Assembly (NCBI RefSeq): GCF_000292345.1
Contig: NZ_ALOU01000061.1
Span: 1-64,000, forward strand
DNA from: Cupriavidus sp. BIS7
GTDB lineage: Bacteria > Pseudomonadota > Gammaproteobacteria > Burkholderiales > Burkholderiaceae
Length of the DNA stretch: 64,000 nucleotides
Direction: 5' to 3'
The stretch's first letter is position 1. The number at the start of each line of letters is the position of its first letter. Positions 46,716 through 56,079 of the stretch are shown piece by piece. The notes beneath the pieces are model-generated. The model was not told the DNA's origin, did not search any database, and saw nothing but the letters and a program-made list of their open reading frames with translations. A program made the position numbers and the translations under genes.

Positions 46716-48221
46716 ATGCTTGCTCAGATCGCAGCAACATATCGCTACTTCATGTCAGTCGTGCCATTCCGGCTGACCCCCGCCATCATCTGCACAGTCG
46801 TTCTCTTCGCGCTGCTGCTAAGCCCCACACCTGAAGGGCTGAACCCGAATGCCTGGGATCTGGTCGCAATCTTCCTGACGACGATCCTGGCAATTATCCT
46901 CAAGGTGATGCCGATTGGCGTCATGGCGATGATGGCAATCGTCATCGTGTCGCTTGCGCAGGTCACCTCCGGTACGTCCAAAGGCGCGATTGCCGATGCG
47001 CTCAGCAGCTTTTCCAATCCGCTGATCTGGCTCATCGTGGTGGCCATCCTGATTTCGCGCGGCCTGAAGAAGACTGGGCTGGGCAGCCGTATCGGTCTGA
47101 TCTTCATTTCCCTGCTGGGCAAGCGCACGATGGGCATCGGTTACGGTCTGGCGATCTGCGAACTGGTGCTTGCGCCCTTCACGCCCAGCAACACCGCACG
47201 CGGTGGCGGCATCGTGCATCCGATCATGCGCTCGATCGCCGGTGCGTTCGACTCCGATCCAGCCAAGGGAACTCAGGGCAAGGTCGGCACCTATCTGGCT
47301 CTGGTCAACTACCACGCAAACCCGATCACTTCGGCGATGTTCATAACCGCCACCGCGCCCAACCCGCTGGTCGTCGACTATATCGCCAAGGCCAGTGGCA
47401 AGGCGCTGTCCCTTAGCTGGACCACCTGGGCGCTGTGCATGCTGGTTCCCGGCCTGCTCTGCCTGCTGCTGATGCCGCTGATCATCTACCTGCTTCAGCC
47501 GCCCGAACTGAAGGCAACGCCCAACGCCATCGATTACGCCCGCGCCGAGCTTGACCGCATGGGGCCCCTGAGCGGCAAGGAACGCGTGATGATGATCGTC
47601 TTTGGCGTGATGCTCGTGCTGTGGGCAAACATCCCGGCGATGATCTTCGGCCCGGCGTTCACGCTCGACCCAACCGTGGTCGCCTTCCTCGGCCTGTTCG
47701 CGCTGATCATCACCGGCACGATCGACTGGGACGACGTGTTGTCCGAAAAAAGCGCGTGGGACACGCTGATCTGGTTCGGCGCGCTAGTGATGCTCGCCGA
47801 GCAGCTCAACAAGCTGGGTGTCATCGCCTGGTTCTCCGCCGACATGCGCGACGCAATCGCTGCTAGCGGAATGGGCTGGCTGGAGATCGCCACCGTGCTG
47901 GTGCTGGCCTTTGTGTTCTCCCACTATCTGTTCGCAAGCACCACCGCCCACATCAGCGCCATGATGCTGGCGTTTCTGACGGTGGGCGCGCACCTGATCC
48001 CGCCGTCCTATGTCCCACCGTTCATGCTGATGATGGCAGCTGGCTCTGCGATCATGATGACGCTGACCCACTACGCCACCGGCACTTCGCCAATCATCTT
48101 CGGCAGCGGCTACGTGACGATGGGACAGTGGTGGCGCGTTGGCGCGGTGATGTGCGTGTTCGAACTGATCGTCTTTGCCGTGGTTGGCGGTGTCTGGTGG
48201 AAGGTGCTGGGCTTCTGGTAA
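46716..48221 (+). CDS. DASS-family dicarboxylate/anion transporter (CitT/TtdT-like)
   Basis: A 501-residue inner-membrane carrier with about 12 hydrophobic segments. It has the DASS signatures: SNTARGGGIVHPIM in the first half, NPLVVDY and the ATGTSPIIFGSGYV motif in the second. It is most like the 2-oxoglutarate/malate and tartrate/succinate exchangers. The start at 46716 follows GGAGATCCGACC; an in-frame ATG at 46701 is less well placed. It lies 107 nt after the NuoF-like gene in the same direction and probably brings in or exchanges the dicarboxylate used by the oxidoreductase. Confidence 0.85.
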   Translation: MLAQIAATYRYFMSVVPFRLTPAIICTVVLFALLLSPTPEGLNPNAWDLVAIFLTTILAIILKVMPIGVMAMMAIVIVSLAQVTSGTSKGAIADALSSFSNPLIWLIVVAILISRGLKKTGLGSRIGLIFISLLGKRTMGIGYGLAICELVLAPFTPSNTARGGGIVHPIMRSIAGAFDSDPAKGTQGKVGTYLALVNYHANPITSAMFITATAPNPLVVDYIAKASGKALSLSWTTWALCMLVPGLLCLLLMPLIIYLLQPPELKATPNAIDYARAELDRMGPLSGKERVMMIVFGVMLVLWANIPAMIFGPAFTLDPTVVAFLGLFALIITGTIDWDDVLSEKSAWDTLIWFGALVMLAEQLNKLGVIAWFSADMRDAIAASGMGWLEIATVLVLAFVFSHYLFASTTAHISAMMLAFLTVGAHLIPPSYVPPFMLMMAAGSAIMMTLTHYATGTSPIIFGSGYVTMGQWWRVGAVMCVFELIVFAVVGGVWWKVLGFW

Positions 48222-48233
48222 TCGTCCGGCAAA

Positions 48234-49232
48234 TTACTGGTGCGCGGCCGGCGCAGAGATGAACAGGTTCAGGCCCAGGCGCTCCGACAGGAAGCGCATG
48301 ACAAGCTGCCCGCGCACGCTGTTGCCGGCGGCGTCCAGTGGCGGAGAGAAGGTCGCCACTGCGCCCTTGCCGGGGGCGATCGTGAGCATGCCGCCGCTCA
48401 CACCGCTTTTGCCAGGCAGGCCCACATCATAGAGCCAGGTCCCGGAGCGTTCGTACAGGCCTGCCGTTGCCATGACCGCCAGCACTCGCTGGCAGGTCGC
48501 GGCGCTCACAACCTGCTCGCCGGTGAGCGGTTGGACACCGCCGCCGGCCAGGGTTGCGCCCATGAATGCGAGATCGCGCGAGCTGACCAACAGCGAGCAT
48601 TGGCGCGTATAGACATCTACGGCTTCATCCGGATCGCAGTAGAGCCTGTCGTGCCCGCGCAGCAGGTGCGCCAATCCGACGTTGCGCTGGTTGGTGGCTG
48701 CCTCGGACTCGTACACGCGCTCGTCGCACTCCAGTTCGCGCCCCGCGAAGCGTGACAGACCCTGACGAACAAGGTGCCAGCGGTCCTCCGCGCCAGTGCC
48801 GGGAACCAGGCTGGTCGCGGCGATGGCGCCGGCATTGACCAGGGGATTGCTGGTGCCGTCGGCACGCAACTCCATCGCCATGATCGAGTTGAACGGCAAC
48901 CCGGTGGCGTCTACCCCCAACCGCGCTGCTGCCTCGGCCGGACCGAGTGCATCGCATATCAGCGCGAACACAAAGGGCTTGGACACGCTCTGGATCGAGA
49001 AAAGCTGAGCCGCGTCACCGACCATGAACGCGTCGCCGTGCGTGTTGGCAACGCAGATGCCGAAGGCAGACGGTTCGGCCTGTGCCAGGGCTGGGATGTA
49101 GTCGGCCAGTTTGCCGCCTGCTTCCTCGCGGAAGTTCTCATAGGCCGTCTCCACCAATGAGCGGATTTCGTCCGACCCGGGCAGGCTGCCGGTGGAGACG
49201 AAGCGTGTTGTCAGGTTGGGCGACGGGCTCAT
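48234..49232 (-). CDS. glsA: Glutaminase (serine-dependent, GlsA family)
   Basis: A 332-residue enzyme of the beta-lactamase-like fold that converts glutamine to glutamate and ammonia. The nucleophile motif is S82-V-S-K85, with the family segments GDAFMVGDA, FNSIMAMELR, NPLVNAGAIA and LPGKSGVSGG. Length is close to the bacterial norm of 305-310 with a slightly longer N-terminus. It converges with the transporter gene, with only 12 nt between stops. It stands alone, so its link to acid resistance or nitrogen use cannot be judged. Confidence 0.9.
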   Translation of the reverse strand: MSPSPNLTTRFVSTGSLPGSDEIRSLVETAYENFREEAGGKLADYIPALAQAEPSAFGICVANTHGDAFMVGDAAQLFSIQSVSKPFVFALICDALGPAEAAARLGVDATGLPFNSIMAMELRADGTSNPLVNAGAIAATSLVPGTGAEDRWHLVRQGLSRFAGRELECDERVYESEAATNQRNVGLAHLLRGHDRLYCDPDEAVDVYTRQCSLLVSSRDLAFMGATLAGGGVQPLTGEQVVSAATCQRVLAVMATAGLYERSGTWLYDVGLPGKSGVSGGMLTIAPGKGAVATFSPPLDAAGNSVRGQLVMRFLSERLGLNLFISAPAAHQ

Positions 49233-49359
49233 GCTCAGGTTCCTTTGTCTGGCTCAGGCCAGCGCGCCTTCGCTCGACAGGTCGGATGTGCCAGTCGCGC
49301 GGCGCGCTGCTTCCTCCACTTCGTTCCAATCGTCCTCGCAGCCAAGTATAGGCAACCGA

Positions 49360-50061
49360 TCATCCGCCATCCCCGGTTTTGTCGTCGACATAACTCTCTC
49401 TGGGCGGGTAAACGCCAGCCAGACGGGCGATCAGGATCGCGACGAACAGGCTGCCGGTGATCTGTTCCACCATGCACATGCCGCGAGCCTGGCGCGTAAG
49501 AGGCGTTATGTCGCCGAAACCGGTGCTTGTGAGCACGGTGATGCTGAAGTAAAGCGCGTCAGCGTAGACAAGCCGGCCCGGCTGCCCGACGACCATGTAC
49601 GACTGCGGATAGAAGAATCCGATCGTGGCATAGATGTATGCCCACAGGACGCCAATCAGCAGGTACGCCGAAGCTGCGCCAAAGAGCTTGTCCGGCGTCA
49701 TGATCCTCGGCTGGAAAACGTAGCGAAGCAGATAGGCAGTGGAAATGAAGTAAAGCGCGGCGCTGAACATCCACGATACCGCGAGGCTCCTGTCATCGTC
49801 GTACCACAGGCCGCGGTACTGGAACCACATGGCCGGTATGGCCAGCAGCAGCGCCATCACGAACGACAGCGTCGTGCGGCCAACCGCCGCCACTGTCGCG
49901 ATGAGCAGGAACATGTTGACGACGTTCAGGAGAAGGCGGCCGCTGTCGCTCGCCGAGACAAACGACACCGCGCCGATGAGCGTCAGCAGCACGACAAACA
50001 GCCAGAAACACCGCTGATAGAAAATGCGCGACAGCGCGTCGCGCGTGGTACGGATGGCCAT
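49360..50061 (-). CDS. Two-pore-domain-style potassium channel-like membrane protein
   Basis: A 233-residue membrane protein with about six hydrophobic segments. The selectivity-filter sequence TSTGFGD near residue 185 follows YADALYFSITVL, the pore helix of an ion_trans_2 channel; TxTGFGD rather than TVGYGD is a usual bacterial variant. No cytoplasmic RCK/TrkA domain follows, so gating is unknown. The start at 50061 has no strong ribosome binding site. Single gene. Confidence 0.8.
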   Translation of the reverse strand: MAIRTTRDALSRIFYQRCFWLFVVLLTLIGAVSFVSASDSGRLLLNVVNMFLLIATVAAVGRTTLSFVMALLLAIPAMWFQYRGLWYDDDRSLAVSWMFSAALYFISTAYLLRYVFQPRIMTPDKLFGAASAYLLIGVLWAYIYATIGFFYPQSYMVVGQPGRLVYADALYFSITVLTSTGFGDITPLTRQARGMCMVEQITGSLFVAILIARLAGVYPPRESYVDDKTGDGG

Positions 50062-50143
50062 TGTTGTCCCTCCCCAGTTTCCTCAACGCGCCGTCACCCT
50101 GTGTCCTATCCTAGTCAGAACTAGGAACGGGCCGGAGTCCGAC

Positions 50144-50598
50144 ATGTCGATCCTGCGCTGGCTGGCGATCCTGCCCGTAGCCCTGGCGGTCATGGTGGCA
50201 GGCTGCGGTGGTGGCGGCAACGGGGAGGCGGCGCCCCCCCACCATCAACCCCCAGTTGGGGTCTCCAGCCGGCCTCGTCGAAGCCACGCAGTTCTCGATA
50301 TCACCTGCCTTGCCGGCAGGCTTGAGCCTGAACACACTGACCGGTGAAATCAGCGGCACGCCGACAGCGGAATTGCTGCCGACGGTATTCACGATTACGG
50401 CCAGCAACAGTGCCGGCAGCGTGACGGCGCAGAATCTTCAGCGAACTGTTCGATCCGGCGAGCGGGACGTGGACGCAGACCGGCAGCCTTGAGCAGGCGC
50501 GGGAGCAGCACACGGCAACGCTGCTGCCGGACGGAACGGTGCTGGTTGCCGGCGGCATTGGCCGCGGCATCCTGTCCTACGCCGAATTGTTCCGTTAG
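50144..50598 (+). pseudogene. Remnant of a Kelch-repeat/Ig-domain lipoprotein gene
   Basis: Three pieces lie in three different frames. A lipoprotein signal (MSILRWLAILPVALAVMVAGCGGGG, lipobox VAGC) starts at 50144. After a C-rich run near 50231 the frame shifts to a putative Ig/He_PIG domain (PALPAGLSLNTLTGEISGTP, then [15 protein letters not shown]). From about 50443 a third frame gives a Kelch unit ([41 protein letters not shown]) ending at 50598. Intact relatives would have several Kelch units, so most of the gene has been deleted and the rest frameshifted. Confidence 0.8.
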
Positions 50599-50671
50599 CC
50601 AGGAGGCGCCAGATTCGTTTCGGCACACCTGCAGGTGCTGCACGCAGGCCAACAGGTGGAAAGGCCCCCTG

Positions 50672-51544
50672 CTACCGTGGCGCGAGCACGAAGTCGTAAC
50701 GTGCTTCGCGGAACGGGCCGTCGAAGCCAAACCGGCTGGCCAGTGCATGACCGGCCGGGCGCTCCTCGTAGGGGACCTGCAGCGATGGCTTGACACCGAA
50801 CACTGCATCCGAATCGAGATACGGATCGCCCTGGTTGAACAGATGCGTCACCAGCTTGCGGTGAGCGGGCGCATCGATCATGAAATGCAGATGTGCGGGC
50901 CGCCATGCGTGGCGGTCGGTGGCATTCAGCATGCGCCCGACGGGGCCATCGGTCGGGACCGGGTAGCTGACCGGCACGATGGTGCGGATGGCGTAGTAGC
51001 CGTCCGCATCGGTGCGATAGCGGCCACGCAGGTTGGCGGCGTGCTGGGCCGTGTCCTGGCCGGAGTACATGCCGTTTTCGGCGGCCTGCCAGACGTCGAG
51101 CACGGCACCAGCCACAGGCGTGCCGTCGGTGGAGCGGACGTGGCCATGCACCAGCGCGGGCGTGCCCGGGGTTTCAGCCATGTTCTCGCCGCATCCGCGC
51201 TCCGGCATGCCGGCGATGTAGAACGGCCCGAACACGGTGGTATCCGTGGCGCCGGTGGCCAGGCGGTGGTTGATCGCATCGACAAGCATCGATACGCCCA
51301 GCGTATCGGACAGCAGGATGAATTCCTGCCGCACCAGGCCGTCGCACATCTTGCCGGTATCGGTCAGGAACTGGATCGCGGCGAACCATTCTTCCTCGGT
51401 CGGCTCGACCTCGCGCACGTAGGCGTGCAGGTGTCGCACCAGTGCCTGCATCAGCGTCTTCAGGCGCGCGTCGGGCGTATTGGCGAGACACTCGATCACC
51501 TGATCGGTGATGGCGGCCTCGGCAGCGATGTGGTTTGTCTCCAT
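50672..51544 (-). CDS. Intradiol ring-cleavage dioxygenase, probable hydroxyquinol 1,2-dioxygenase
   Basis: A 290-residue non-heme Fe(III) dioxygenase. The iron ligands are visible as Tyr160 (NGMYSG), Tyr194 (SYPVPTDGPVG), His218 and His220 (RPAHLHF). The N-terminal helical dimerisation part covers the first 100 residues. The LDVWQAAENGMYSGQD segment resembles hydroxyquinol and chlorocatechol types. Cleavage of hydroxyquinol would give maleylacetate, the substrate of the next gene; this pairing is the main reason for the call. Catechol 1,2-dioxygenase activity is the alternative. Confidence 0.85.
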   Translation of the reverse strand: METNHIAAEAAITDQVIECLANTPDARLKTLMQALVRHLHAYVREVEPTEEEWFAAIQFLTDTGKMCDGLVRQEFILLSDTLGVSMLVDAINHRLATGATDTTVFGPFYIAGMPERGCGENMAETPGTPALVHGHVRSTDGTPVAGAVLDVWQAAENGMYSGQDTAQHAANLRGRYRTDADGYYAIRTIVPVSYPVPTDGPVGRMLNATDRHAWRPAHLHFMIDAPAHRKLVTHLFNQGDPYLDSDAVFGVKPSLQVPYEERPAGHALASRFGFDGPFREARYDFVLAPR

Positions 51545-51581
51545 GGCGGTCCTCCTTTGTTATTTGCAGTGCGGGAGCGGC

Positions 51582-52649
51582 TCAGGCCGGGGCCTCGCCA
51601 CGCCACGCACGTTCAAGCAGCGCAAGGATCGGCGCACGTTCCACCGGCGCCGGATTGTCGTACGGGTTGGCGCAGGCCAGCGTGGCGGCCTCCTCCAGAC
51701 CGGCCTCGGGCATGCCGATGGCCGACAGGCCTGCTGGAATGCCAAGCGTCTGGTTGAGGCGGTGCAGCAAGGGCCCCGCATCGCTCGCCTGCTCCCCGCC
51801 CAGCGCCCGCGCCACGCGTTGTAGTGCCAGCGGCGCGGCGGCGTGGTTGTAGTGCGCGGTGTGCGGCAGCATCACGGCGTGCGCTTGCGCATGCGGAAGA
51901 TTGAAGGTGCCGCCCAGCGTATGGCAGATCTTGTGGTGCAGCGCCATGCCAACGTGGCCCAGGCATACGCCGGCAAGCCACGCGCCATACAGCGCCTGGC
52001 CGCGTGCCGTGATGTTGTCGGGGTGGCGCACAACATCCGGCAAAGCCTGCGCGAGCGCGCGAATGGATTCTTCTGCCATCAGGCTGATGACCGGATTCGC
52101 ATCCTGCGCGTACAACGCCTCTACGGCGTGTGCCATGGCATTCATGCCGGAAGCGGCGGAGATATCGACGGGCAGCGTCAAGGTGAGTTCCGGATCGTAG
52201 AGCACCGTGCGCGGCAGCACGCGCGCATCCCGCCCGGTCTTCTTGAGCCGCCCTTCGGTCAGGCCGTAGATCGGTGTGACTTCCGACCCCGCATAAGTCG
52301 TGGGCACGGCGATGATAGGCTGCGCGGATTCCAGCGCGATGGCCTTCCCAAGCCCGATGGTGGAACCTCCGCCGACAGCCACGTAACAATCCGCGCCGAG
52401 CCGCGTCGCCTCTTCGCGCGCTGCCCGGGCAACGTCGATCGGCACGTGCATCACCGCCTGGGCATAGACGCCGGCGGCACGTTCGCCGAGCAGGCGGGCC
52501 ACGCGCTCGCCCAAACCGCGCCGTTCTGGCGTAGTCAGCACCAGCGCCCGCCGGGCGCCAAGCCGCATTACCTCGTCAGGCAACTGCGCCAGCACGCCCG
52601 CGCCGAACACGACGCGCGAAGGCGCCGACTGGTAGACAAAGCCCTGCAT
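51582..52649 (-). CDS. Maleylacetate reductase (iron-type alcohol dehydrogenase family)
   Basis: A 355-residue member of the group III alcohol dehydrogenase family. The NAD(P)-binding glycines are in VAVGGGSTIGLGKAIA, and PTTYAGSEVTPIYGLTE and HALEALYA-like helix (HAVEALYAQDANP) are typical of MacA/TftE maleylacetate reductases. It reduces maleylacetate to 3-oxoadipate with NAD(P)H. The start at 52649 replaces a 44-codon longer frame. It is upstream of the dioxygenase gene in transcription and 37 nt from it, so the two form an operon. Confidence 0.9.
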   Translation of the reverse strand: MQGFVYQSAPSRVVFGAGVLAQLPDEVMRLGARRALVLTTPERRGLGERVARLLGERAAGVYAQAVMHVPIDVARAAREEATRLGADCYVAVGGGSTIGLGKAIALESAQPIIAVPTTYAGSEVTPIYGLTEGRLKKTGRDARVLPRTVLYDPELTLTLPVDISAASGMNAMAHAVEALYAQDANPVISLMAEESIRALAQALPDVVRHPDNITARGQALYGAWLAGVCLGHVGMALHHKICHTLGGTFNLPHAQAHAVMLPHTAHYNHAAAPLALQRVARALGGEQASDAGPLLHRLNQTLGIPAGLSAIGMPEAGLEEAATLACANPYDNPAPVERAPILALLERAWRGEAPA

Positions 52650-52917
52650 GGTTCCCTCAGCGCTTGAAGTGCGGCGGCACCGCCGCGTACTGTAGCCGGA
52701 CTGCCTGCGTCGCCGAGCGGACTGCCCGGGGTGACCCGCTTGCAGCAATTGATCCAGCACATGCCGGCGTGCCGCTATCACACCTTGCGAGTCATGTTGT
52801 TGTCAATGGCCCGGCATACGCAAGGGCCAAGGATGATCGCCGCGCCAGGAGACATCTTGCGCGTAAACCCCATTCTTGCTTATATTTCATCGCGTCAACT
52901 CCATCGGGAAACCCCCA

Positions 52918-53289
52918 ATGAGCGTTTACGTTGCACACAATCGCGCCAGCGCAGTTGAGCACATCAGTGCCCGCATCGACAGTACGGTCGACCTGGATTA
53001 TGAGACCGCCTGGGAGGATGCCCTCGAGCTCGGGCGCCTTGGGCAGCAATGTGGCGTCGATGTGCAGTACAGGACCGTCGAACATGTCTCTGTTGTATCT
53101 GCGGAGGCCCTCGCCCGAGGACTACGAAGCGAAAAGTGCACTTTTCGACAGCGCTACCTCTACTGCCGGTTTGACCTGACAGCACTGTCCGAGGAGAACC
53201 TGTGCGAGCTGGAGACGCTCGCCATCGAGCATGGCGACTACATCCTGCCTGGGCACCTGCAGCAGGAAGTCACGCTCGTATGGAGTTGA
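52918..53289 (+). CDS. Hypothetical protein
   Basis: A 123-residue acidic, soluble protein with no signal peptide or membrane segment. YLYCRFDLTALSEENLCELETLAIEHGDYILPGHLQQEV is the best-ordered part; the remainder (ARIDSTVDLDYETAWEDALELGRL) looks helical. I recognise no family. The start at 52918 follows GGGAAACCCCCA. It diverges from the maleylacetate reductase gene and stands alone. Confidence 0.55.
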   Translation: MSVYVAHNRASAVEHISARIDSTVDLDYETAWEDALELGRLGQQCGVDVQYRTVEHVSVVSAEALARGLRSEKCTFRQRYLYCRFDLTALSEENLCELETLAIEHGDYILPGHLQQEVTLVWS

Positions 53290-53415
53290 GATGTTCCGGC
53301 CCAGGGCGGCCACGGCCCAAGGACGTTAGCAACTCTACCTAAGAGCAATCCCTACGGGCGAAACAGCGCAAGCAAACGTAGCATAAAAGGACGCACTTGC
53401 TCGAAGGAGTGCCTT

Positions 53416-53844
53416 ATGCGTCCGCACCGTGCAACCGAGAATGACTGGCCCGATATCGAAGCACTTTTGCATGCTTCCTCCCTGTCTATCGAGGGGATAC
53501 ACGAACACATTGCGCATTACCTCATCGTCCGCGATAACGCTGGGCTGCTTGGTTGCGCGGGTGTAGAGCAATACGATACGACAGGCGTGCTTCGGGCACT
53601 TGCCGTTGCACAACGCGCAAGGTCAGCGGGGCTGGGCGAGCTGTTGCTATCCGCAGTTGTCGCTGACGGCCGGCAACAGGGTGTCGAATCCATTGTTCTG
53701 CAAACGAAGACCGCCTCGCAATACTTCGCGCGGCTCGGGTTCATGCCCATTGGTTTCGCAGCCCTGCCCCCGAACGTCCGCGAATCTCCCGAGTTCAATC
53801 GCAGCGAGAGCGACATCGGCGTGCTGATGCACATCTGCCTATGA
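53416..53844 (+). CDS. GNAT N-acetyltransferase, ArsN2-like
   Basis: A 142-residue GNAT protein. The acetyl-CoA loop region reads LAVAQRARSAGLGELLL (in place of RGxGxG), and ASQYFARLGFMPI plus VRESPEF near the C-terminus resemble ArsN2 arsenic-resistance acetyltransferases. ArsN2 would N-acetylate organoarsenicals or arsinothricin-like compounds. No other ars gene is in the window, so the function is tentative. The start at 53416 follows GAAGGAGTGCCTT. Confidence 0.7.
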   Translation: MRPHRATENDWPDIEALLHASSLSIEGIHEHIAHYLIVRDNAGLLGCAGVEQYDTTGVLRALAVAQRARSAGLGELLLSAVVADGRQQGVESIVLQTKTASQYFARLGFMPIGFAALPPNVRESPEFNRSESDIGVLMHICL

Positions 53845-54099
53845 TCAGGCGACGCAACATTCAAGGCATTTGCCCTGTGCGATTTGTGCCGGCTGACATA
53901 TATTGACTTTACAAGAAGTGTTTTCGCGGCGCAGTGCGGCCTCGTCACACGCTTGGTTTTGCGCGTGACCGGTGCCGCCGGACGTCGCACACGTCTACGT
54001 CATCCCTGACGACTATCGGCCACTGCCCTGGCATGGCCTGCAGGAGACCTGCTCCGCGAAACCGCTTCCTCGTGAAACGAATGTCATGCGGAGGCAGGT

Positions 54100-54327
54100 A
54101 TGCATACCGAAGCGTCGTCTCGCGGCAAGCATTGGCTGTGGTTGTTGGTCATTCCATTCATCGCGGTCCTGTGGGTGCCGTTCTACAACCGGACCGAGCC
54201 GTCCTGGCTTGGCTTTCCATTCTTCTACTGGTACCAGTTGGTCTGGGTATTGATCACGGCGGTGCTGACTGCCTGGGTCTACCTCAAGACCGCGCCGGGC
54301 GATGAGACGAACGGAGGCCAATCATGA
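54100..54327 (+). CDS. DUF3311 small membrane protein
   Basis: A 75-residue protein with two hydrophobic segments (HWLWLLVIPFIAVLWVPFY and YWYQLVWVLITAVLTAWVYL) and the DUF3311 pattern. These are accessory subunits of SSS-type monocarboxylate carriers. It overlaps the following SSS gene by 4 nt (ATGA), so the two are co-translated. The start at 54100 follows GCGGAGGCAGGT. Confidence 0.85.
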   Translation: MHTEASSRGKHWLWLLVIPFIAVLWVPFYNRTEPSWLGFPFFYWYQLVWVLITAVLTAWVYLKTAPGDETNGGQS

Positions 54328-55874
54328 ACTGGACCGCCACTGTCGTCTTCATCTTCTTCTTCGGACTTGTCACGGTGATGGGGTTCGTAGCCGCACACTG
54401 GCGGCGCGGCGACCTTTCGCGCCTGGACGAATGGGGGCTTGCCGGGCGCCGGTTCGGCACCATCGTGACCTGGTTCCTGCTTGGCGGCGACCTGTACACC
54501 GCCTATACGTTCATTGCGGTACCGGCGTTGATCTTCGGCGCGGGCGCACTGGGCTTCTTCGCCCTGCCCTATACGATCATCATCTATCCGTTCGCGTTCA
54601 TGGTGTTCCCGAAGCTGTGGCGCGTGGCACATAAGCATGGCTACGTCACGGCCGCGGACTTCGTCAATGCACGCTATGGCAGCGGGCTGCTGGCGCTGGT
54701 CATCGCGATAACCGGGATCGTGGCGACGATGCCGTACATTGCGCTGCAACTGGTAGGGATCCAGGTGGTCATTGGTGCCTTGGGATTTCGCACGACTGGC
54801 TTTGCAGGCGACATTCCGCTGATTATCGCGTTCGTAATCCTGGCAGCGTATACCTACACGAGCGGCCTGCGCGCGCCGGCGATGATCGCCATCGTCAAGG
54901 ACACGCTGATCTACCTGACGATCATCGTCGCGCTGGCCATCATTCCGGCGAAGCTCGGCGGCATGGCGCATATCTTCGCAGCGGTGCCGGCTGACAAGCT
55001 GCTGCTCAAGGCGCCAGAGGGCGGTTCGCTCGGGGCATACAGCGCGTACGCGACCCTCGCGCTAGGATCGGCATTTGCGCTCTTCCTGTACCCGCATTCG
55101 ATCACCGCGCTGCTCAGTTCCAGCAGCGGCAACACGATCCGGCGCAACATGGCGCTGCTGCCAGCCTATTCGCTGCTGCTTGGCTTTATCGCGCTGCTTG
55201 GGTATATGGCGTTGGCCGCGGGCGTAAAGGACATGCCGCAATATGCGTCGTATTTCAAGGAGTATGGGACAAACTTCGCGGTGCCCGCACTGTTCCTGGA
55301 TTCATTCCCGTCATGGTTCGTCGGGGTGGCGTTCGCGGGTATAGCAATTGGCGCGCTTGTGCCGGCGGCAATCATGTCAATCGCAGCGGCCAACCTGTAT
55401 ACGCGCAACGTGCATCGTGAGTACATCAACCCGAAAGTGACAAATGAAACGGAAACCAGCATTGCCAAGCGCGTATCGCTGGTAGTCAAGGTTGGTGCAC
55501 TGGCGTTTGTGGTATTCCTGCCGCTGAAGTATGCGATCCAGTTGCAGTTGCTGGGCGGAATCTGGATCATCCAGACCTTGCCGGCGATCGTGCTGGGGCT
55601 GTACACGCGCTGGTTCGACTATCGCGGCCTGTTGCTCGGCTGGGCAGCCGGGATCTCGGTCGGCACCTGGATGGCGGGGACAACGGCCTTCACGTCGTCG
55701 GTCTATCCACTGCATTTCGCGGCGTTGACGGTGCCCGGGTATGCGGCGCTATATTCACTGATCCTGAACCTGGCCGTGGCGCTGGTGGTGAGCGCGCTGG
55801 TGCATGCATTCCACCTCAGCCAACGGGCGGACAGTACGCAACCGGAGGACTACGCCGAACCTGCGCATGGCTGA
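54324..55874 (+). CDS. Sodium:solute symporter (SSS), monocarboxylate-uptake type
   Basis: A 516-residue carrier with about 13 hydrophobic segments. GLAGRRFGTIVTWFLLGGDLYTAYTF near the N-terminus and the core segment FALFLYPHSITALLSSSSGNTIRRNMALLPAYSLLLG are typical of MctP/PanF-type SSS proteins that take up lactate, pyruvate or similar acids. The DUF3311 gene in front is the usual companion. It is the second gene of the pair and is followed by about 200 nt with only a weak hairpin near 55872-55892. Confidence 0.85.
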   Translation: MNWTATVVFIFFFGLVTVMGFVAAHWRRGDLSRLDEWGLAGRRFGTIVTWFLLGGDLYTAYTFIAVPALIFGAGALGFFALPYTIIIYPFAFMVFPKLWRVAHKHGYVTAADFVNARYGSGLLALVIAITGIVATMPYIALQLVGIQVVIGALGFRTTGFAGDIPLIIAFVILAAYTYTSGLRAPAMIAIVKDTLIYLTIIVALAIIPAKLGGMAHIFAAVPADKLLLKAPEGGSLGAYSAYATLALGSAFALFLYPHSITALLSSSSGNTIRRNMALLPAYSLLLGFIALLGYMALAAGVKDMPQYASYFKEYGTNFAVPALFLDSFPSWFVGVAFAGIAIGALVPAAIMSIAAANLYTRNVHREYINPKVTNETETSIAKRVSLVVKVGALAFVVFLPLKYAIQLQLLGGIWIIQTLPAIVLGLYTRWFDYRGLLLGWAAGISVGTWMAGTTAFTSSVYPLHFAALTVPGYAALYSLILNLAVALVVSALVHAFHLSQRADSTQPEDYAEPAHG

Positions 55875-56079
55875 GAGACCGGCAAGGTCTTTGATCGAAC
55901 AACAGCGCTACCGGCCGCCGCACGGTTGCCCAACGACACCCCGGTGTCTTGCGGTTGCGACGGCCAACAGCCCGTTGGCACGCCGCGACAGCTAAAGGAT
56001 TCATACTCGCCGCCGATAAGCAGATGTGGCTCAATTGCGTTCCCGACCGGCCCATCCCGAATCCGAAAGCGAGTCTGTT

